A DNA stretch of 64,000 bases from Gambelia wislizenii. Taxonomy: Eukaryota; Chordata; Lepidosauria; Squamata; Crotaphytidae. The stretch is from contig JAUMIR010000002.1 in NCBI GenBank assembly GCA_030847615.1, forward strand, positions 282,824,028 to 282,888,027, read 5' to 3'. The notes beneath the pieces are model-generated. The model saw only the letters and a program-made list of their open reading frames with translations. It was not told where the DNA came from and did not search any database. A program made the position numbers and the translations under genes. The first letter of the stretch is position 1, and each line of letters opens with the position of its first letter. Below, one piece after another: positions 1 to 10,855 of the stretch.

Positions 1-213
1 GACAGTATTTCAATTTGAGTACAATTGAATTTGAAATAATTTACAAATTATTAAGGCGATTAATTAATGCATCTAAACAAATTTTTTGTTAATTAATTTC
101 CATTAAGTCACATTATCAACTCAAAGCTAACCATAAGACCATTATTAACTAAAAAAAATTAACCATAAATCCATTATCATTCTGATGCATTATTTCTAAT
201 AATAATATTATTA
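1..213 (-). mobile_element. L1 3' UTR fragment (5'-truncated copy)
   Basis: This stretch matches 811-1010, the 3' UTR of the L1-A element, base for base apart from small indels and substitutions, and in the same orientation. It is therefore the 3' end of another L1 copy, cut by the window start. The match stops near 205 and after a short TA-rich filler a CR1 fragment begins. No coding sequence is present. Confidence 0.7.
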
Positions 214-687
214 GACAACTTGGAGTGTTTACAGAGAAGGGCAACTAAAATGCTGAAAGGTCTGGAACCGATGCCTTATGAGGAGAGACTTAGGGAGCTG
301 GGTATGTTTAGCCTGGAAAAAAGACGGTTAAGAGGCGATATGATAGCCCTGTTTAAGTATTTGAAGGGATGTCATGCTGAGGATGGAGCAGGCTTGTTTT
401 CTGCTGCTCCAGAGACTGGAACACGGAGCAATGGATGAAAGCTCCAGGAACAGAGATTCCACCTCAACATGAGGAGGAACTTTTTGACAGTAAGAGCTGT
501 TCGGCAGTGGAACACACTCCCTCGGAGCATGGTGGGGTCTCCTTCCTTGGAGGTCTTTAAGCAGAGGCTGGATGGCCATCTGTCGGGGATGCTTTGATCA
601 AGATTTCCTGTGTGGCAGGGGGGTTGGACTGGATGGCCCTCGTGGTCTCTTCCAACTCTGCAATTCTATGATTCTATGATTCTATGA
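214..687 (+). mobile_element. CR1 LINE 3' fragment
   Basis: The + strand encodes the last part of a CR1 reverse transcriptase ORF (residues such as [19 protein letters not shown] are the family's C-terminal signature) and then the CR1 3' UTR, ending in the diagnostic short tandem tail ATTCTATGATTCTATGA at about 662-687. It is 5'-truncated and has a stop inside the coding part. The left outer end of the inverted duplication falls directly after its tail. Confidence 0.9.
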
Positions 688-761
688 CATAGGGAGCTGG
701 GTATGTTTAGCCTCAAAAAATGCAGTTAAGGGGCAATATGATAGCGCTGTTTAAGTATTTG
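688..761 (+). mobile_element. CR1 fragment, first part (interrupted by L1-A)
   Basis: This is the 5' part of one CR1 fragment that continues at 4,458. L1-A interrupts it. The last 20 bases (742-761) recur at 4,458-4,477 with one mismatch and are the L1 target-site duplication. The same CR1 in the right arm is at 36,187-36,517 and 40,238-40,311. Confidence 0.85.
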
Positions 762-1318
762 TGTTTTTTTATTATTATTATTTTTTTATTCAAGCTTTAA
801 GTAGTCATCTAGACAGTATTTCAATTTGAGTACATAAATCATTTACAAATTATTAAGGCGATTAATTAAATGCATCTAAACAAATTTTTGTTACTTAATT
901 TCCATTAAGTCACATTATCACCTCAAAGCTAACCATAAGACCATTATTAACTCAAAAAAAAAAATTAACCATAAATCCATTATCATTCTGAGGCATTACT
1001 TCTTAAACATCCTTTTCCGTTTCCTTTACTTCCCCCCTCCTTCGACTTCCTTAGTATTATAAAGCCAAGGATTTTCTATTATTGATCCTTTCCTCCCATA
1101 TCTTTGCTTCGAAAGAACCTTCCTCTGATATTTCCTTATATTTCATACTCAACCCGTATCTATATTATCTATATGCTTATATTAACCATATTTGATTTTT
1201 TTTCCTTGTAATTTCTCCTTTTACATATTAGCTTATATTATTTAACTACAATTGAAGCTTCTCCTGCCATCTTATTTCTATTTTTCCTTTCTAATTCATA
1301 CCGGTCTATAATAACTTC

Positions 1319-2860
1319 TTATAAGTACCCACGTTTAGCCAGGTATTCATCTATACCTTTCCATTCTTTTTTCATTTCATCCACATTTCTTTTATTTATT
1401 ATTCTTGTTAATTTATCGTTATCTTTCATCTCTAGTATTTTCCCTAACCATTCTTCTGGCTCTGGAGGTTCCTTCTTTTTCCATCTGGTTGCGATCTTTA
1501 TTCTAGCGGTTGTTACTAGATACAGTAGGACTCTCCAATATCTTTGTTGTAGGTATCTTTCTAGTACTGAAGTTATATTTAACAAATACAGTTTAGGTTC
1601 CATAGCGAACTTAACCCCCAGCATCTTTTGTATTATTCCGTGTATCTTTGCCCAAAAAGTTTTTATAACTGGACATGCCCACCACATATGATATAGGGAT
1701 CCCACTTCTTTTTCACATCTCCAGCATTTCTTATTTTCTAATTTATAGATTTTACTTAGTCTTGCCGGTGTAAGATACCACCTATTTACTACTTTAAAAT
1801 AGTTCTCTTTGAGATCTTGATTAGCTGTGAATTTATTTGTTCTGGCCCACGCATTTTCCCATTCCTCTAACGTTATGGGGTCACCTATATCCCTTGCCCA
1901 TCTTATCATGGTGTCTTTTACCAGTTCTTTTTCTAGTTCTCTTTCTAACATTACTTTATATAATTTTGCAGTGTTCTTCTTTCCTGTTCCCCATATTATC
2001 TTATCTATATCATTCTGTTCTTGCATAAAACCATATTTCTTTTTGTCTTCATCAAATCTCTCTTTTATTTGATAATATGTAAACCAATTTGTTTCCATCC
2101 CTTGTCTTTGCATTTCCTCTCTTGGTTTCATACGAAATTCTGCCCCCTTCACCAATTCTATTAAATCTTTATATCTGAACCATTCTTCTTTTTTCTTCCA
2201 TTTTATTTGAAAGGCTTCTACCGGAGACAACCATAAATGGATGGCATGGTAGCATCTATGTTTTATGTATTTCCAGATCTTTATTAGTGGCCCTCTCACT
2301 GTATGATTATGAAATTCTTTTTCTACCTTTGCTTTTTCGTACCATAAGTACTCATGGGATCCACATCTCAAATTGCCACATTCCAAGTTTAGTATTTTAG
2401 TATTGTCTAATCTTATCCAACTACTGATCCAACTTATTCCACAAGCCAGGTAATACATCTTAAGGTTAGGTAGGGTGCTTCCCCCCCAATCTTTCGCTTC
2501 TATTAATGTTGACCATTTTATTTGTGGCTTACGGCCATTCCAAATAAAATCTTTTAAGTCTTTCGTCCATTCTGCGAACGGTTTATCGTTATTCAAAATT
2601 ACTAAATTCTGAAAGAGGAAAATCATCCTCGGTAAGATGTTCATTTTTACTGTTGCAATTTTCCCTAACAGCGATAAACCAATTTTTTGCCATCTCTTTA
2701 GATCTTCTTTTACTCCTTTCCATATTTTTTTATAATTGTTCTCAAATAACTCTTTATTCCTTTTACAAATACAAATTCCCAAATATTTTGTTCTGGTTTC
2801 AATTCTGCACTCCGATTTATTTTTTAATTTTAGAAAGTTGAAGAAAAGAATAAACAACAA
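1319..2860 (-). pseudogene. L1-A ORF2 C-terminal half
   Basis: An open frame of about 513 codons, of which the first few are junction sequence. It encodes the thumb and C-terminal region of an L1-clade ORF2 protein. Near the end there is a Cys/His cluster of the form C-W-R-C ... H-M-W-W-A-C, the zinc-knuckle-like motif of L1 ORF2. The endonuclease and reverse transcriptase catalytic core are absent because the 5' part of the element was inverted and its middle lost, so this is a remnant and not a gene. The right-arm counterpart (38,214-39,682, + strand) carries additional stop codons and a frame break near 39,315. Confidence 0.85.
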
Positions 2861-3088
2861 GAGAAAGAAAAGGAGGGAATAGTATCAGAATTAAAAGAAG
2901 TCGAACAAGAAGTAATACGAAAAGATACCCGGAGAGAATACGTAAGAGACGAAGAAGAATTAGGAGGAAAAGAAGAAGAGGAGGAAGAAGAAGAAATAAG
3001 AGAAGAAGAAGAAATAGAGAAAGAGGACGACAGTAAAGAGGAAAAAGAAGAAGAAAGGGAAGAAGAAGAGGAGGAGACGGGATATTAA
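2834..3088 (+). pseudogene. L1-A ORF1 C-terminal tail, glutamate-rich
   Basis: In the inverted 5' segment an open frame runs into the stop codon at 3,086-3,088, 42 bases before the ORF2 start. It encodes a very acidic tail in which Glu, Asp and Lys dominate and runs of five or more Glu occur. By position it is the end of L1 ORF1, but the ORF1 coiled coil and RNA-binding domains are not in the window. The right-arm copy (about 37,890-38,165, - strand) is the CT-rich block seen on the + strand there. Confidence 0.6.
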
Positions 3089-3130
3089 GAGTAGAACAAA
3101 TAATTTAGATTAAGAAAGATACAAAACAAC

Positions 3131-4457
3131 ATGAATTTAACCATAACTACGTGGAACGTGAAAGGGCTAAACACACCTGAGAAAAGAAGGAAAGTTTACC
3201 ATTACCTTGAGAAACAGAAGACAGATATAATAACTATTCAAGAGACCAGAATAAGAAGGCAAGATGCAAATTATCTAAGAAATAAGAAATTAGGACAAGT
3301 ATTTTACTCAGCTGATAACAAGAAGAAAAAAGGAGTGGCAATTTACATGAAGAAGAACTATGAGGCAAAAGAGATCATGAAAGACAAAAATGGACATTAT
3401 ATAGGGGTAGAAATAAGATTAACAGATTGGAAATTAATATTAATAGCAATTTATGCCCCCCCCAGAGAAGAAAAGAGAATTTTACAACTCATTGAGAATG
3501 GAATTGGAAAACCTAAAAGAGAACAACATAATAATCACAGGAGACTTTAATGGAGTTTTAGATAGGCAAAGAGACAGGACAAAACAGGAAAACGGCAAGA
3601 AAAAGCAAGGCAACCTACCAGTTATCTGTAAAGATCTAATGGAAGAATACAAGTTGATTGATGTATAGACCCAGAAAAAAGGGAATGAGAAAGGCTATAC
3701 ATTTTATTCGGAGGTTCATAATTTGTGGTCTAGGATTGATATGTTCTGGGCAGTTAAAGACCTGAGCACATGGATAAAGAACATGGAAATACTCCCAAGG
3801 ATATTGTCTGACCACAATTCAATTAAAATGACATTGAAATTAAGAAGGAAAGAATACACATCGAAATTAAAAGAATCTCTACTTAGAGATGAAAAGTTTG
3901 TACAAAAAATGAAGAAGGAGATAAAAACATACTTTGTAATCAATAATTTAAAAGAAATTCAGGAAAAAAGTGATATGGGATGCTTTCAAAGCAACAATAA
4001 GAGGAGTATTTTTACAAAAAGAAGCAGAAATATGTAAGCAGAAAAAATAAAGCCAAACTCTCAGAGAAATTAAAAGAAAAAGAGAAAAGATTGAGACATG
4101 ATCCTCAAAATAAGAAGATTCTAGGAGAAATAAAAATCATACAAAATGAGCTAAAGCAAGAAATGATTGAAGTTATAGGCCATAAATTAAAAAGAATAAA
4201 ACAAAATCACTTTGCAAACGCAAATAAAGTAGGTAGATGGTTGTTGTATAGTCTTAAGAAGGAGAAAGAGAAGAAACTTATAACTCAAATTATAGATGGC
4301 AACACAACCTACACCTTACAAGATGATATTATGAAAAAATTTGAACAATATTATGGCGCATTATACTCAGACACAGGAACGGAGAAGGAAAAAGAGACAG
4401 AATTGAAGGAGTACATAAAAAATAATAACATTGGGAAATTAACTGAAGAACCCTGTT
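3131..4457 (+). pseudogene. L1-A ORF2 N-terminal part, AP-like endonuclease, frameshifted
   Basis: The ORF2 start is clear (MNLTITTWNVKGLN), and the endonuclease motifs follow in family order: IQETRI (catalytic Glu), the YAPP block, TGDFNGVLD, and finally LSDHNSIKM with the catalytic Asp-His. The reading frame shifts near 3,480 and again after 3,665 and 4,035, so the protein is broken into at least four pieces. It ends where the L1 copy ends at 4,457. The family role is nicking of the target DNA at the insertion site. The right arm has the same segment at 36,518-37,860 on the - strand, also frameshifted. Confidence 0.85.
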
Positions 4458-4787
4458 TAGCCCTGTTTAAGTATTTGAAGGGGTGTCACATTGAGGATGG
4501 AGGAAGCTTGTTTTCTGCTGCTCCAGAGAGTGGAACATGGAGCAATGGATGCAAGCTCCAGGAACAGAGATTCCACCGCAACGTTAGGAGGAACTTTTTG
4601 CAATAAGAGCTGTTCTGCAGTGGAACACCCTCCCTCAGAGCGTGGTGGGGTCTCCTTCCTTCTTAAATAGAGGCTGGGTGGCCATCTTTCAGGGATGCTT
4701 TGATTGTGTATTCCTGCATGGCAGGGGGTTGAACTGAATGGCCCTTGTGGCCTCTTCCAACTCTACAATTCTATGATTCTGTGACAT
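4458..4787 (+). mobile_element. CR1 fragment, second part
   Basis: Continuation of the CR1 begun at 688. It carries the C-terminal codons (KYLKGCHIEDGGSLFSAAPE) and the 3' UTR ending in CTATGATTCTGTGACATG. The first 20 bases are the second copy of the L1-A target-site duplication. Confidence 0.85.
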
Positions 4788-5175
4788 GAAAGCCACCTTG
4801 AGGAAAGGTGTGGTGGAAAAGGCAGGAGGAGGATACCTGGCAGGAGGATCCTTGGCAACCTCTTCTTCCGGAGTGCCCACACAGCAGGGAACACACAGGG
4901 AGCAGAGCCTCCTGAGGTTCTGCAAAGGAGAAAGGAAAACACAAGCATCCATCAGTGTCAGAGAAGGCCATGGCGGAGGGGCTGGTTTTGCTCCCTTGCG
5001 GTCCCCAAGGAGGACTCCCCCGAAACAGGCAAAAACATCCACCCAGATGGCCCATTCCTCCCCATCCCTACCCCCTGAGATTTTGGAGACTGTGGTCAAG
5101 GGCAGCATCTCTCTCTCCCCTAGTTCTCTAGGTGGATTGTTTAGAGGGAGCCTACGTTTGAATATTTAGAAGCCT
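4788..5175 (-). other. Low-copy segment with exon-like unit (left arm)
   Basis: This segment is not recognisable as a known repeat and is shared with the right arm (about 35,790-36,188). On the - strand an 83-nt unit (4,837-4,919) is preceded by a pyrimidine tract and TTTGCAG and followed by GTATCC. It reads open from Asn-Leu-Arg-Arg, is Cys-rich and ends in phase 2, like the class A exons of the multi-exon gene. It could be an exon of that gene or of a neighbour, or chance. No function is assigned. Confidence 0.3.
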
Positions 5176-5227
5176 GGGTGGGAGCTGAGGTACTAGATAT
5201 TTAAATCCAGAGGGTTGTAGATGTAAT

Positions 5228-5974
5228 TTAGTCAGCTGTTGCCATTCGTGTTGTGTTGAGTGCGGGGTATTTGGGAATAATAGTTTTGATTTGCACTCCA
5301 AATAGGTATGGCCATTCCAACCGATCAAAGGCTTTCAATGCGTCTAGTGATATCAAAGGCAGGTTGTGTGTGTGCCGTTTGTTGCAAAAGTGCATTATAT
5401 TTACTGTTCTTCTGATGGTGTCGGCTAGCCACCGGCCAGGCATAAAGCCTTTTTAGTTGGAATGTATGTAATCAGTGATGAAAGCCTTCAGGTGTTTTGA
5501 AACGATTGAGATCATTATTTTAAGGTCAGAGTTGATCAGGGCAATTGCTTTAAAGGCAGTGATGAAAGGCGTGTCATTCTCTGTCTTGGGGATCGGGATG
5601 ATCCGTGATCTCTTCCAGCTACATGGATGCAGACCATTGTGGAGGAGTTCATTATACAGGTTGTGTAGGTGTGGGGTAAGTTCAGTTTTGAGTTCTTTAT
5701 AGAATTCAGTGGAGAATCCGTCAAGCCCTGGCACCTGTCCCAGTTCCAATTGAGTAATTGTTGGTTCAATTTCTTGTATGGTGATTCTGGAATTTAGAGC
5801 TGATTTGTGTTGTTCCGTACATTCTGGGATTTTTAGTGAGTCTAAGGATTGGGTGAGATCTAGGGATTGAGGGCACTCCGACATATATAACTCTTTATAC
5901 AATGTGTGAAATCTCTGGAGTATGTCCATGGTTTTAGTTAACAGTAATCCCATTGAGGGTTTTAATCTGTCCAC
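5228..5974 (-). pseudogene. L1-B reverse transcriptase N-terminal part (inverted segment)
   Basis: The frame encodes the L1 reverse transcriptase finger region: IPIPKTENDTPFITAFKAIA (L1-type IPKPGK...YRPISL block), then ITDYIHSN, then, after a stop, MPGRQLADTIRRTVNIMHF (the L1 GFIPGRQ..DNIR block) and SLDALKAFDRLEWPYLFGV (palm motif A, catalytic Asp). Right after motif A the sequence jumps to the downstream segment IIPKYPALNTT, so motifs B to D are missing. There is at least one in-frame stop near 5,453. Family knowledge assigns the reverse transcription role; this copy is dead. Confidence 0.85.
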
Positions 5975-6049
5975 ACTTTCATTTTCAACAATAAAAACAC
6001 AAGATTTCTAAAAGGTATTTTATATCAGAAACTCCAAACAGGGGGCTGG

Positions 6050-7363
6050 GCATTTCAAGTTTGCCATACTACTTTATGGCTGCTAAACTTACGTATCTGG
6101 TCCAGATATTCAAGAAAAAAACCCCAAACTAACTGGATTGAGACAGAATTAAACCTGAAAGACCCAAAACATATGGAAATGTACTTCTCTAATCTTAACT
6201 ACCCTCACATCGAAAAAATTAAAATCCTTTCTCACAAATGTATTTACGAGTTTGAAAACAATGGAGTCACAAAAGGATGCCCCAGATATTACCTAGGCGC
6301 CCCTTCCTGACCCATCCCAAAATTTTTGACCCAATCAAACACACAACTTACCTAGATTGGGACAAGAAGGGGATATATATGATATCTGATCTATATAATA
6401 AAAATGTTTCTAAAAGCAAAGAAGAACTCATAAAGGATTTGGACCCCATTCAGCCCACATGGATACAACTCACCCAAATGGCGCATTTCTTATTCCACAT
6501 ACAACATCAGGGCTTTGCCTCTAGACCTCTAACGAAATTTGAAAACTTATGTATGCCCTCTACCAGTCAGGTCAAGGGCCACATGGCAATTATATACAAA
6601 TTTATGATAGAAACCACAATGATGGAGACCATTTGATTTAAATCAGCCTTGGAAACTGAGGTTGCACACCCCTTAAACGATCTGGACTGGTCAAAAATCT
6701 GGAAATCTCCCACGTTTTGGATAAGTCCAGTCATAATACAAGAAAACACACTTAAGGTGGTTTATAAGTGGTATTTTACACTCCACAGACTGGCTCAAAT
6801 CACCAAAAGTAGTAATCCCAGTTGCTGGAGGGGTGGCAAGGACAAAGGCACATATCTCCACATGTGGTTTTATTGCCCTCTGGTCCAGAAGTTCTGGTCT
6901 GAGGTACTTAGGCTGATTTCTCAAAGGCACATATCTACACATGTGGTTTTATTGCCCTCTGGTCAAGAAGTACTGGTCTGAGGTACTTAGGCTGATTTCT
7001 CAGATCACAAAGCAAACCATTTCCATAACCCCTAGTATAACACTTCTCTCCCTTTTCACTGATCAATATACCACAGTGAAACACAGAGCCCTGATACGAT
7101 TTTTGTTGGCAATAACAAGACTAGAAATTGCGAAAATTTGGAAAACGGTAAATTTTACGATGGGAAAGTGGTGGAAGAGGTTCTGGAATATTTGGTTAAT
7201 GGAAAAGCTTAAGGAACAAAGTAAGATATCTCAAGGATGCCCCATAAAGACACCCTTTGCAGAAAAATGGCTTCCGATGATTGATTACATAAACTGCAAT
7301 ATAGCCCAGCAGGCCCCACCTACCCACCATGAGAAATTGTGGAATGATGTCCTACCTGAATGA
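6050..7363 (+). pseudogene. L1-B ORF2 C-terminal region
   Basis: Several overlapping frames (6,277-6,636, 6,649-6,981, 6,941-7,363) together make the L1 ORF2 C-terminus, with the FY-C-P-L-V-Q-K-FW segment that follows the Cys/His cluster. A short internal tandem duplication repeats the block around GTATCTCC..CATGTGGTTTTATTGCC (6,845-6,915 and 6,925-6,985). Frameshifts separate the pieces. The A-rich 3' end follows at about 7,605-7,640. Confidence 0.8.
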
Positions 7364-7639
7364 AATACAAACCCATTCAAAGACCACTACATAACTACAT
7401 TGCATAAAACTGCCTACCTCTCTTTTCATGACCAAACAGAACTGTTTACTAGGAGAGTATATTTAATTTGTTCTATGTATAATGGATTATTTTTCCTTTC
7501 TTTCCTTCTGTTTCTCCTTTTTATGTATAAAAATACTATTACTGTCTGACATTTTGTAGTGACTTGTAACTATCAAATGGACATGTTCAATTGTATTCTA
7601 CTGTTTTTTGATAAATAAAAAGGAATTATAAAAAAAACC

Positions 7640-7885
7640 CTAACCATTAGCCAAACAGACACTAATCCTCCTTGCATTTTTATACCCAGAAACTAAACAT
7701 TCAAATACACGAATTTACATATACTCCCCAAAAGGGGTTCACAATATATAAACTCCACACAAACTCCAACCCAACCATTCTCTGAAGATGCCAGCCACAG
7801 ATGCAGGCAAAACGTCAGAATGAAACTATTCCATAACACGGCCTCACAGCCCAGAAAAAACACAAGGAAAATCAACTAAACTACT
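7640..7885. repeat. Dispersed repeat, unclassified (left arm)
   Basis: A segment shared with the right arm (32,640-32,885). The core about 'gatgccagccacagatgcag' followed by 'gcaaaacgtcagaatgaaac' recurs at 16,155-16,250, so it is a dispersed element. It resembles the 3' ends of reptile Penelope-like elements as I remember them, but no coding region is present to prove this. Confidence 0.35.
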
Positions 7886-8357
7886 ATATTTCAAAACTAC
7901 TTCCCTTGCCCTTGGGTATGATTTTCATCTCCCTCTCCTTTCTGAGGGGGATTTTCCTGGGGCTGCTTCGCAAGGTCAGTGCACCTGGTGGCCCCTTGCT
8001 GTGTGCCCAGTGCCCCTCCTTCTGTCCCACCAATGCCAGGGGGTCAGCGCTTACTCTGCGCAGTCTGGTGAATGCCATCGTCTCCTGAATGCACTGCAAG
8101 CGTTCGCTCAACCGGGGACCACTGGCAGGAGCGATCCCAAGGGGCTTCTGCCCACAGCCAAGTCCAGAAGGGAAATGAGCAGCCCTGGGCTGGATCGGAA
8201 CCTCATTGTCATGGCGACCGTGTAAACACAAAGGGCCCCAGAATCCAGACACACAACTGCCGCTTTTTGAATCCATACAAGCATGGCAGATCTCCCTTAA
8301 AAGTGGAAAGCAGTTGAACAGATTCAAAGAACGAGAACAAATCATAGTCCAACACAT
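7884..8357 (-). CDS. Conserved 157-codon ORF of unknown status (left arm copy)
   Basis: An uninterrupted frame whose right-arm copy (32,174-32,647) is nearly identical and whose third copy (62,861-63,295) stays open over 144 codons despite many substitutions. The protein is basic near the C-terminus and has several Cys in the first third. On its coding strand there is a possible acceptor (TTTTAAG) before Gly-Asp-Leu codons in another frame and a GTAAGC donor after the Arg-Leu-Arg block, so it might also contain an exon. The opposite strand is also open over part of the length. I recognise no domain. Three open copies argue weakly for coding; chance remains possible. Confidence 0.3.
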   Translation of the reverse strand: MCWTMICSRSLNLFNCFPLLREICHACMDSKSGSCVSGFWGPLCLHGRHDNEVPIQPRAAHFPSGLGCGQKPLGIAPASGPRLSERLQCIQETMAFTRLRRVSADPLALVGQKEGHWAHSKGPPGALTLRSSPRKIPLRKEREMKIIPKGKGSSFEI

Positions 8358-8495
8358 GATCCAAGGGCTGCACGGTCAATTCTCAAAAGCTCATAGAGGA
8401 AACAAAAACAGCTTTTCACCCACTTCCAGAAAGGCAGTAAGGAGATTGCCTCTTTGAGAAGGCAATTCCTAATACTGCGATCAGCCACTGGAAGG

Positions 8496-8690
8496 TTTAA
8501 GTATAAGGAGAAAAAACTACACAATAAAATAGTGAGCCCATTCAGAGAAGAGATACTTTAAGTATAAGGAGAAAAAACTACACAACAAAATAGTGAGCCC
8601 ATGCAGAGAAGAGATACTTTAAGTATAAGGAGAAAAAACTACACAACAAATAGTGAGCCCATTCAGAGCAGAGATGGTTTAAATATAAGA
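8496..8690. repeat. Minisatellite, 60-61 bp unit, about 3 copies (left arm)
   Basis: Units start at 8,496, 8,557, 8,618 and a partial one at 8,678. Each contains AAGTATAAGGAGAAAAAACT and TAGTGAGCCCATTCAGAG. The right arm has about six units of the same sequence at 31,035-31,375, and the third copy (61,290) has about one. Confidence 0.9.
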
Positions 8691-8865
8691 TACTCTTTGC
8701 ACTAGCACCATGATGTCTTTGTCATTTCTTAGAAAATCACTTTTTTAAACCAAAATATAAATATAATTGGTTTGGGGAATTAAAGAGAAAGGAATAGCTA
8801 ATATAAAGGACTTCTATTTGAACTATTAGAGCAACTTGAAAAAGATTTAACCCAATAGACCCATC

Positions 8866-9075
8866 ATGGCTGAGATGAGTACAAATAAATCCTTTTCAGG
8901 AAAAACTAAACTGAAGAAATCACCCCCCAACCCCCCCCCCCACACACCTGCAAGCACAAGAGCTATAACTCTATTCAAAACATATTGTAATGACAGCACA
9001 AATAAAACAAAAGGACAAGTTTCAAAACTATGTCAAATGACCCAGGAGAAAAATCTTGCAAATTTCCAGGGATGA
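8866..9075 (+). other. Short ORF in conserved segment, possible LINE ORF1 start
   Basis: An ATG in good context opens 69 codons rich in Lys, Thr and Ser (MAEMSTNKSFSGKTKLKK) with a poly-Pro run from a C-tract. The segment recurs in the right arm (about 30,640-30,870) and around 60,890-61,100, where the frame is broken. It follows a minisatellite, which is the layout of some L1 5' UTRs, so it could be an ORF1 start. I cannot confirm this. Confidence 0.2.
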
Positions 9076-9162
9076 GATTTCCTTGTGAATCAGATGAGGA
9101 CATAAGACTATTGTGGTGTGGAGTGGATGAAATTCAGTTTAGAAAATAGAGTCTCTGACCCT

Positions 9163-10855
9163 CTGGCGTATAAGATGACTGGGCGTATAAGACCACCCCC
9201 CCAATTTCCAGCCAAAAATCTAGGCTTAGGCATACATTCGCCAGATAAGACCATCCCCCGCCAATTTGGCTGGCTGGGTTGCCTTGCCAGCTGATCCTCT
9301 TTGTTTCCCAACACATGAGGATCTCCTTGTGAGTTGGGAAAGCAAACAGGATCAGCTGGCAGGGCAACGTTCGCCCCTCTCTTCAACCTTCCAGTCAAAC
9401 TGGGCTCGAAGGTGGAGGAAAGGGGCAAAAATGCCCAGTTTGCCTCAGCAGCCCCCTTCCCTCCGTCTTGGCTCTTCTGAAGGGGACCAATGCTGGGGAA
9501 GCTGGGGCGGCCGCGGCAAACCCCTAGATTCGCCCCCTCTCCCCACCTTCCGAACATGCCCCTTTTGGCTCCATAGGGAGGACGCAGGGCTGTGGAGCCA
9601 AACCCCAGGATTCGCCCCCTCTCCCCACCGTCAAGGGAGAGGGAGCGAATCTAGGGATTTAACTCCACAGCCACGATCCCTCCTTCTGGGCTCCCTCCTC
9701 CTGCGATTCCCCAACCCACAGGAGGCTGCCCAGCCTCCTGGTGGGTCGGAGAATGCGGGATGGCCAGCTGGTTGTGGGGGGGGCGTTCTCCCTCCTCCCT
9801 CGATTCCCGAACCCACGAGGAGGATGCCCAGCCTCCTGGTGGGTTGGGGAATGCGGGATGGCCAGCTGGCTAAGGGGGGTTCTCCCTCCTCCAGCAATTC
9901 CCAACCCACGAGGAGGCTGCCCAGCCTCCTGGTGGGTCGGGGAATGTGGGATGGCCAGCTGGCTGGGGGGGGGTGGAGGGAGGGGGCTTCGGGGAGGGTG
10001 GAAGGATGGTTGGAGGGAGGGGGCTTCGCAGCCACCCACCCCCTCCCCGAAGCCACGATCTCCAGCTGGATCGTGGGTTTGGGGAGGGGGGATGGCTGGA
10101 GGGAGGACGCCTGAGTGAGGGGACTTCTGGGAGGGTGGAACGGTGGTTGGAGGGAGGGGCCTTCACAGCCACCCACCCGCTCCCCGAAGCCATGATCGCC
10201 AGCGGGATCATGGCTTTGGGGAGGGGGGGTGGCTGGAGGGAGGGGGCTTTGGGGAGGGTGGAAGTGGTTGGAGGGAGGGAGGTTCGCAGCCACCCCCCTC
10301 CCCGAAGCCACGTTCTCCAGCCAGATCGCGGCTTTGAGGAGGGGGGGTGGATGGACGAAGGGTGCTGGAGGGAGGGTGGATGGGTGGCTGGGGGGAGGGG
10401 ACTTTGCAGCCACCCCCCTCTCCAAAGCAGCGATTCCAATGGGATCGCGGCTTTGGGGAAGGGGGGTGGATGGGCGGAGGGTGGACGGGTGGCTGGGGGT
10501 AGGGGCTTCGCAGCCACCCCCCCTCTCCAAAGCTGCGATTCCAATGGGATCGCGGCTTTGGGGAAGGGGGTGGATGGGTGGAGGGTGGATGGGTGGCTGG
10601 GAGGAGGAGGCTTCGCAGCCACCCCCCCTCTCCAAAGTAGCGATTCCATTGGGATCGCGGCTTTGGGGAAGGGGGTTGGATGGGCGGAGGGTGGCGGGGT
10701 GGCTGGGGGGAGGGGGTTTTGCAGCCCCACCCCCTCTCCAAAGCCGCTGTTCCAATGGGATTGCGGCTTTGGGGAAGGGGGGTGGATGGGCGGAGGGTGG
10801 CTGGGGGGAGGGGCTTCGCAGCCCCCCCTCTCCAAAGCCGCAGTTCCAGAAAATA
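9163..10855. repeat. GC-rich minisatellite block with self-complementary units
   Basis: The block begins with repeated GCGTATAAGA motifs (9,163-9,260), continues with direct repeats around CCCAGCCTCCTGGTGGGT (9,720-9,960) and becomes a regular array of about 105-130 bp units (9,985-10,850). Each unit is an imperfect hairpin: a C-rich strand ending CCAAAGC, a loop around GATTCCAATGGGATC, then the complementary GCTTTGGGGAAGGGGG. Long Pro/Gly-rich open frames run through it on both strands because the repeat lacks stops; they are not genes. It occupies the position where the right arm has 26,716-30,545, so it arrived with, or after, loss of that sequence. Confidence 0.85.

Larger units (their letters stand above)
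762..4457 (-). mobile_element. L1-A, L1-clade LINE with 5' inversion (left arm)
   Basis: An L1 insertion flanked by a 20-bp target-site duplication (742-761 and 4,458-4,477). The - strand runs from an A-rich tail at 762-795 up to about 2,836 and encodes the C-terminal half of ORF2. From about 2,836 to 4,457 the L1 is inverted: ORF1 tail, intergenic gap, then the ORF2 endonuclease, all on the + strand. The middle of ORF2, including the reverse transcriptase core, is missing at the junction. This is the classic product of twin priming during L1 integration. The right arm carries the same structure (36,518-40,237), so the insertion is older than the inverted duplication. The element cannot encode a working ORF2 protein. 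Confidence 0.88.
5176..7640 (+). mobile_element. L1-B, second L1-clade LINE with 5' inversion (left arm, internally deleted)
   Basis: A second, different L1-clade element. The 3' part (about 5,985-7,640) is on the + strand and ends in an A-rich tail (GATAAATAAAAAGGAATTATA). The 5' part (5,176-5,975) is inverted and encodes reverse transcriptase fingers on the - strand. Compared with the right arm (32,890-35,790), this copy has lost about 1.1 kb between the two halves, including the palm and the Asp-Asp motif. It is non-functional. Confidence 0.85.
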
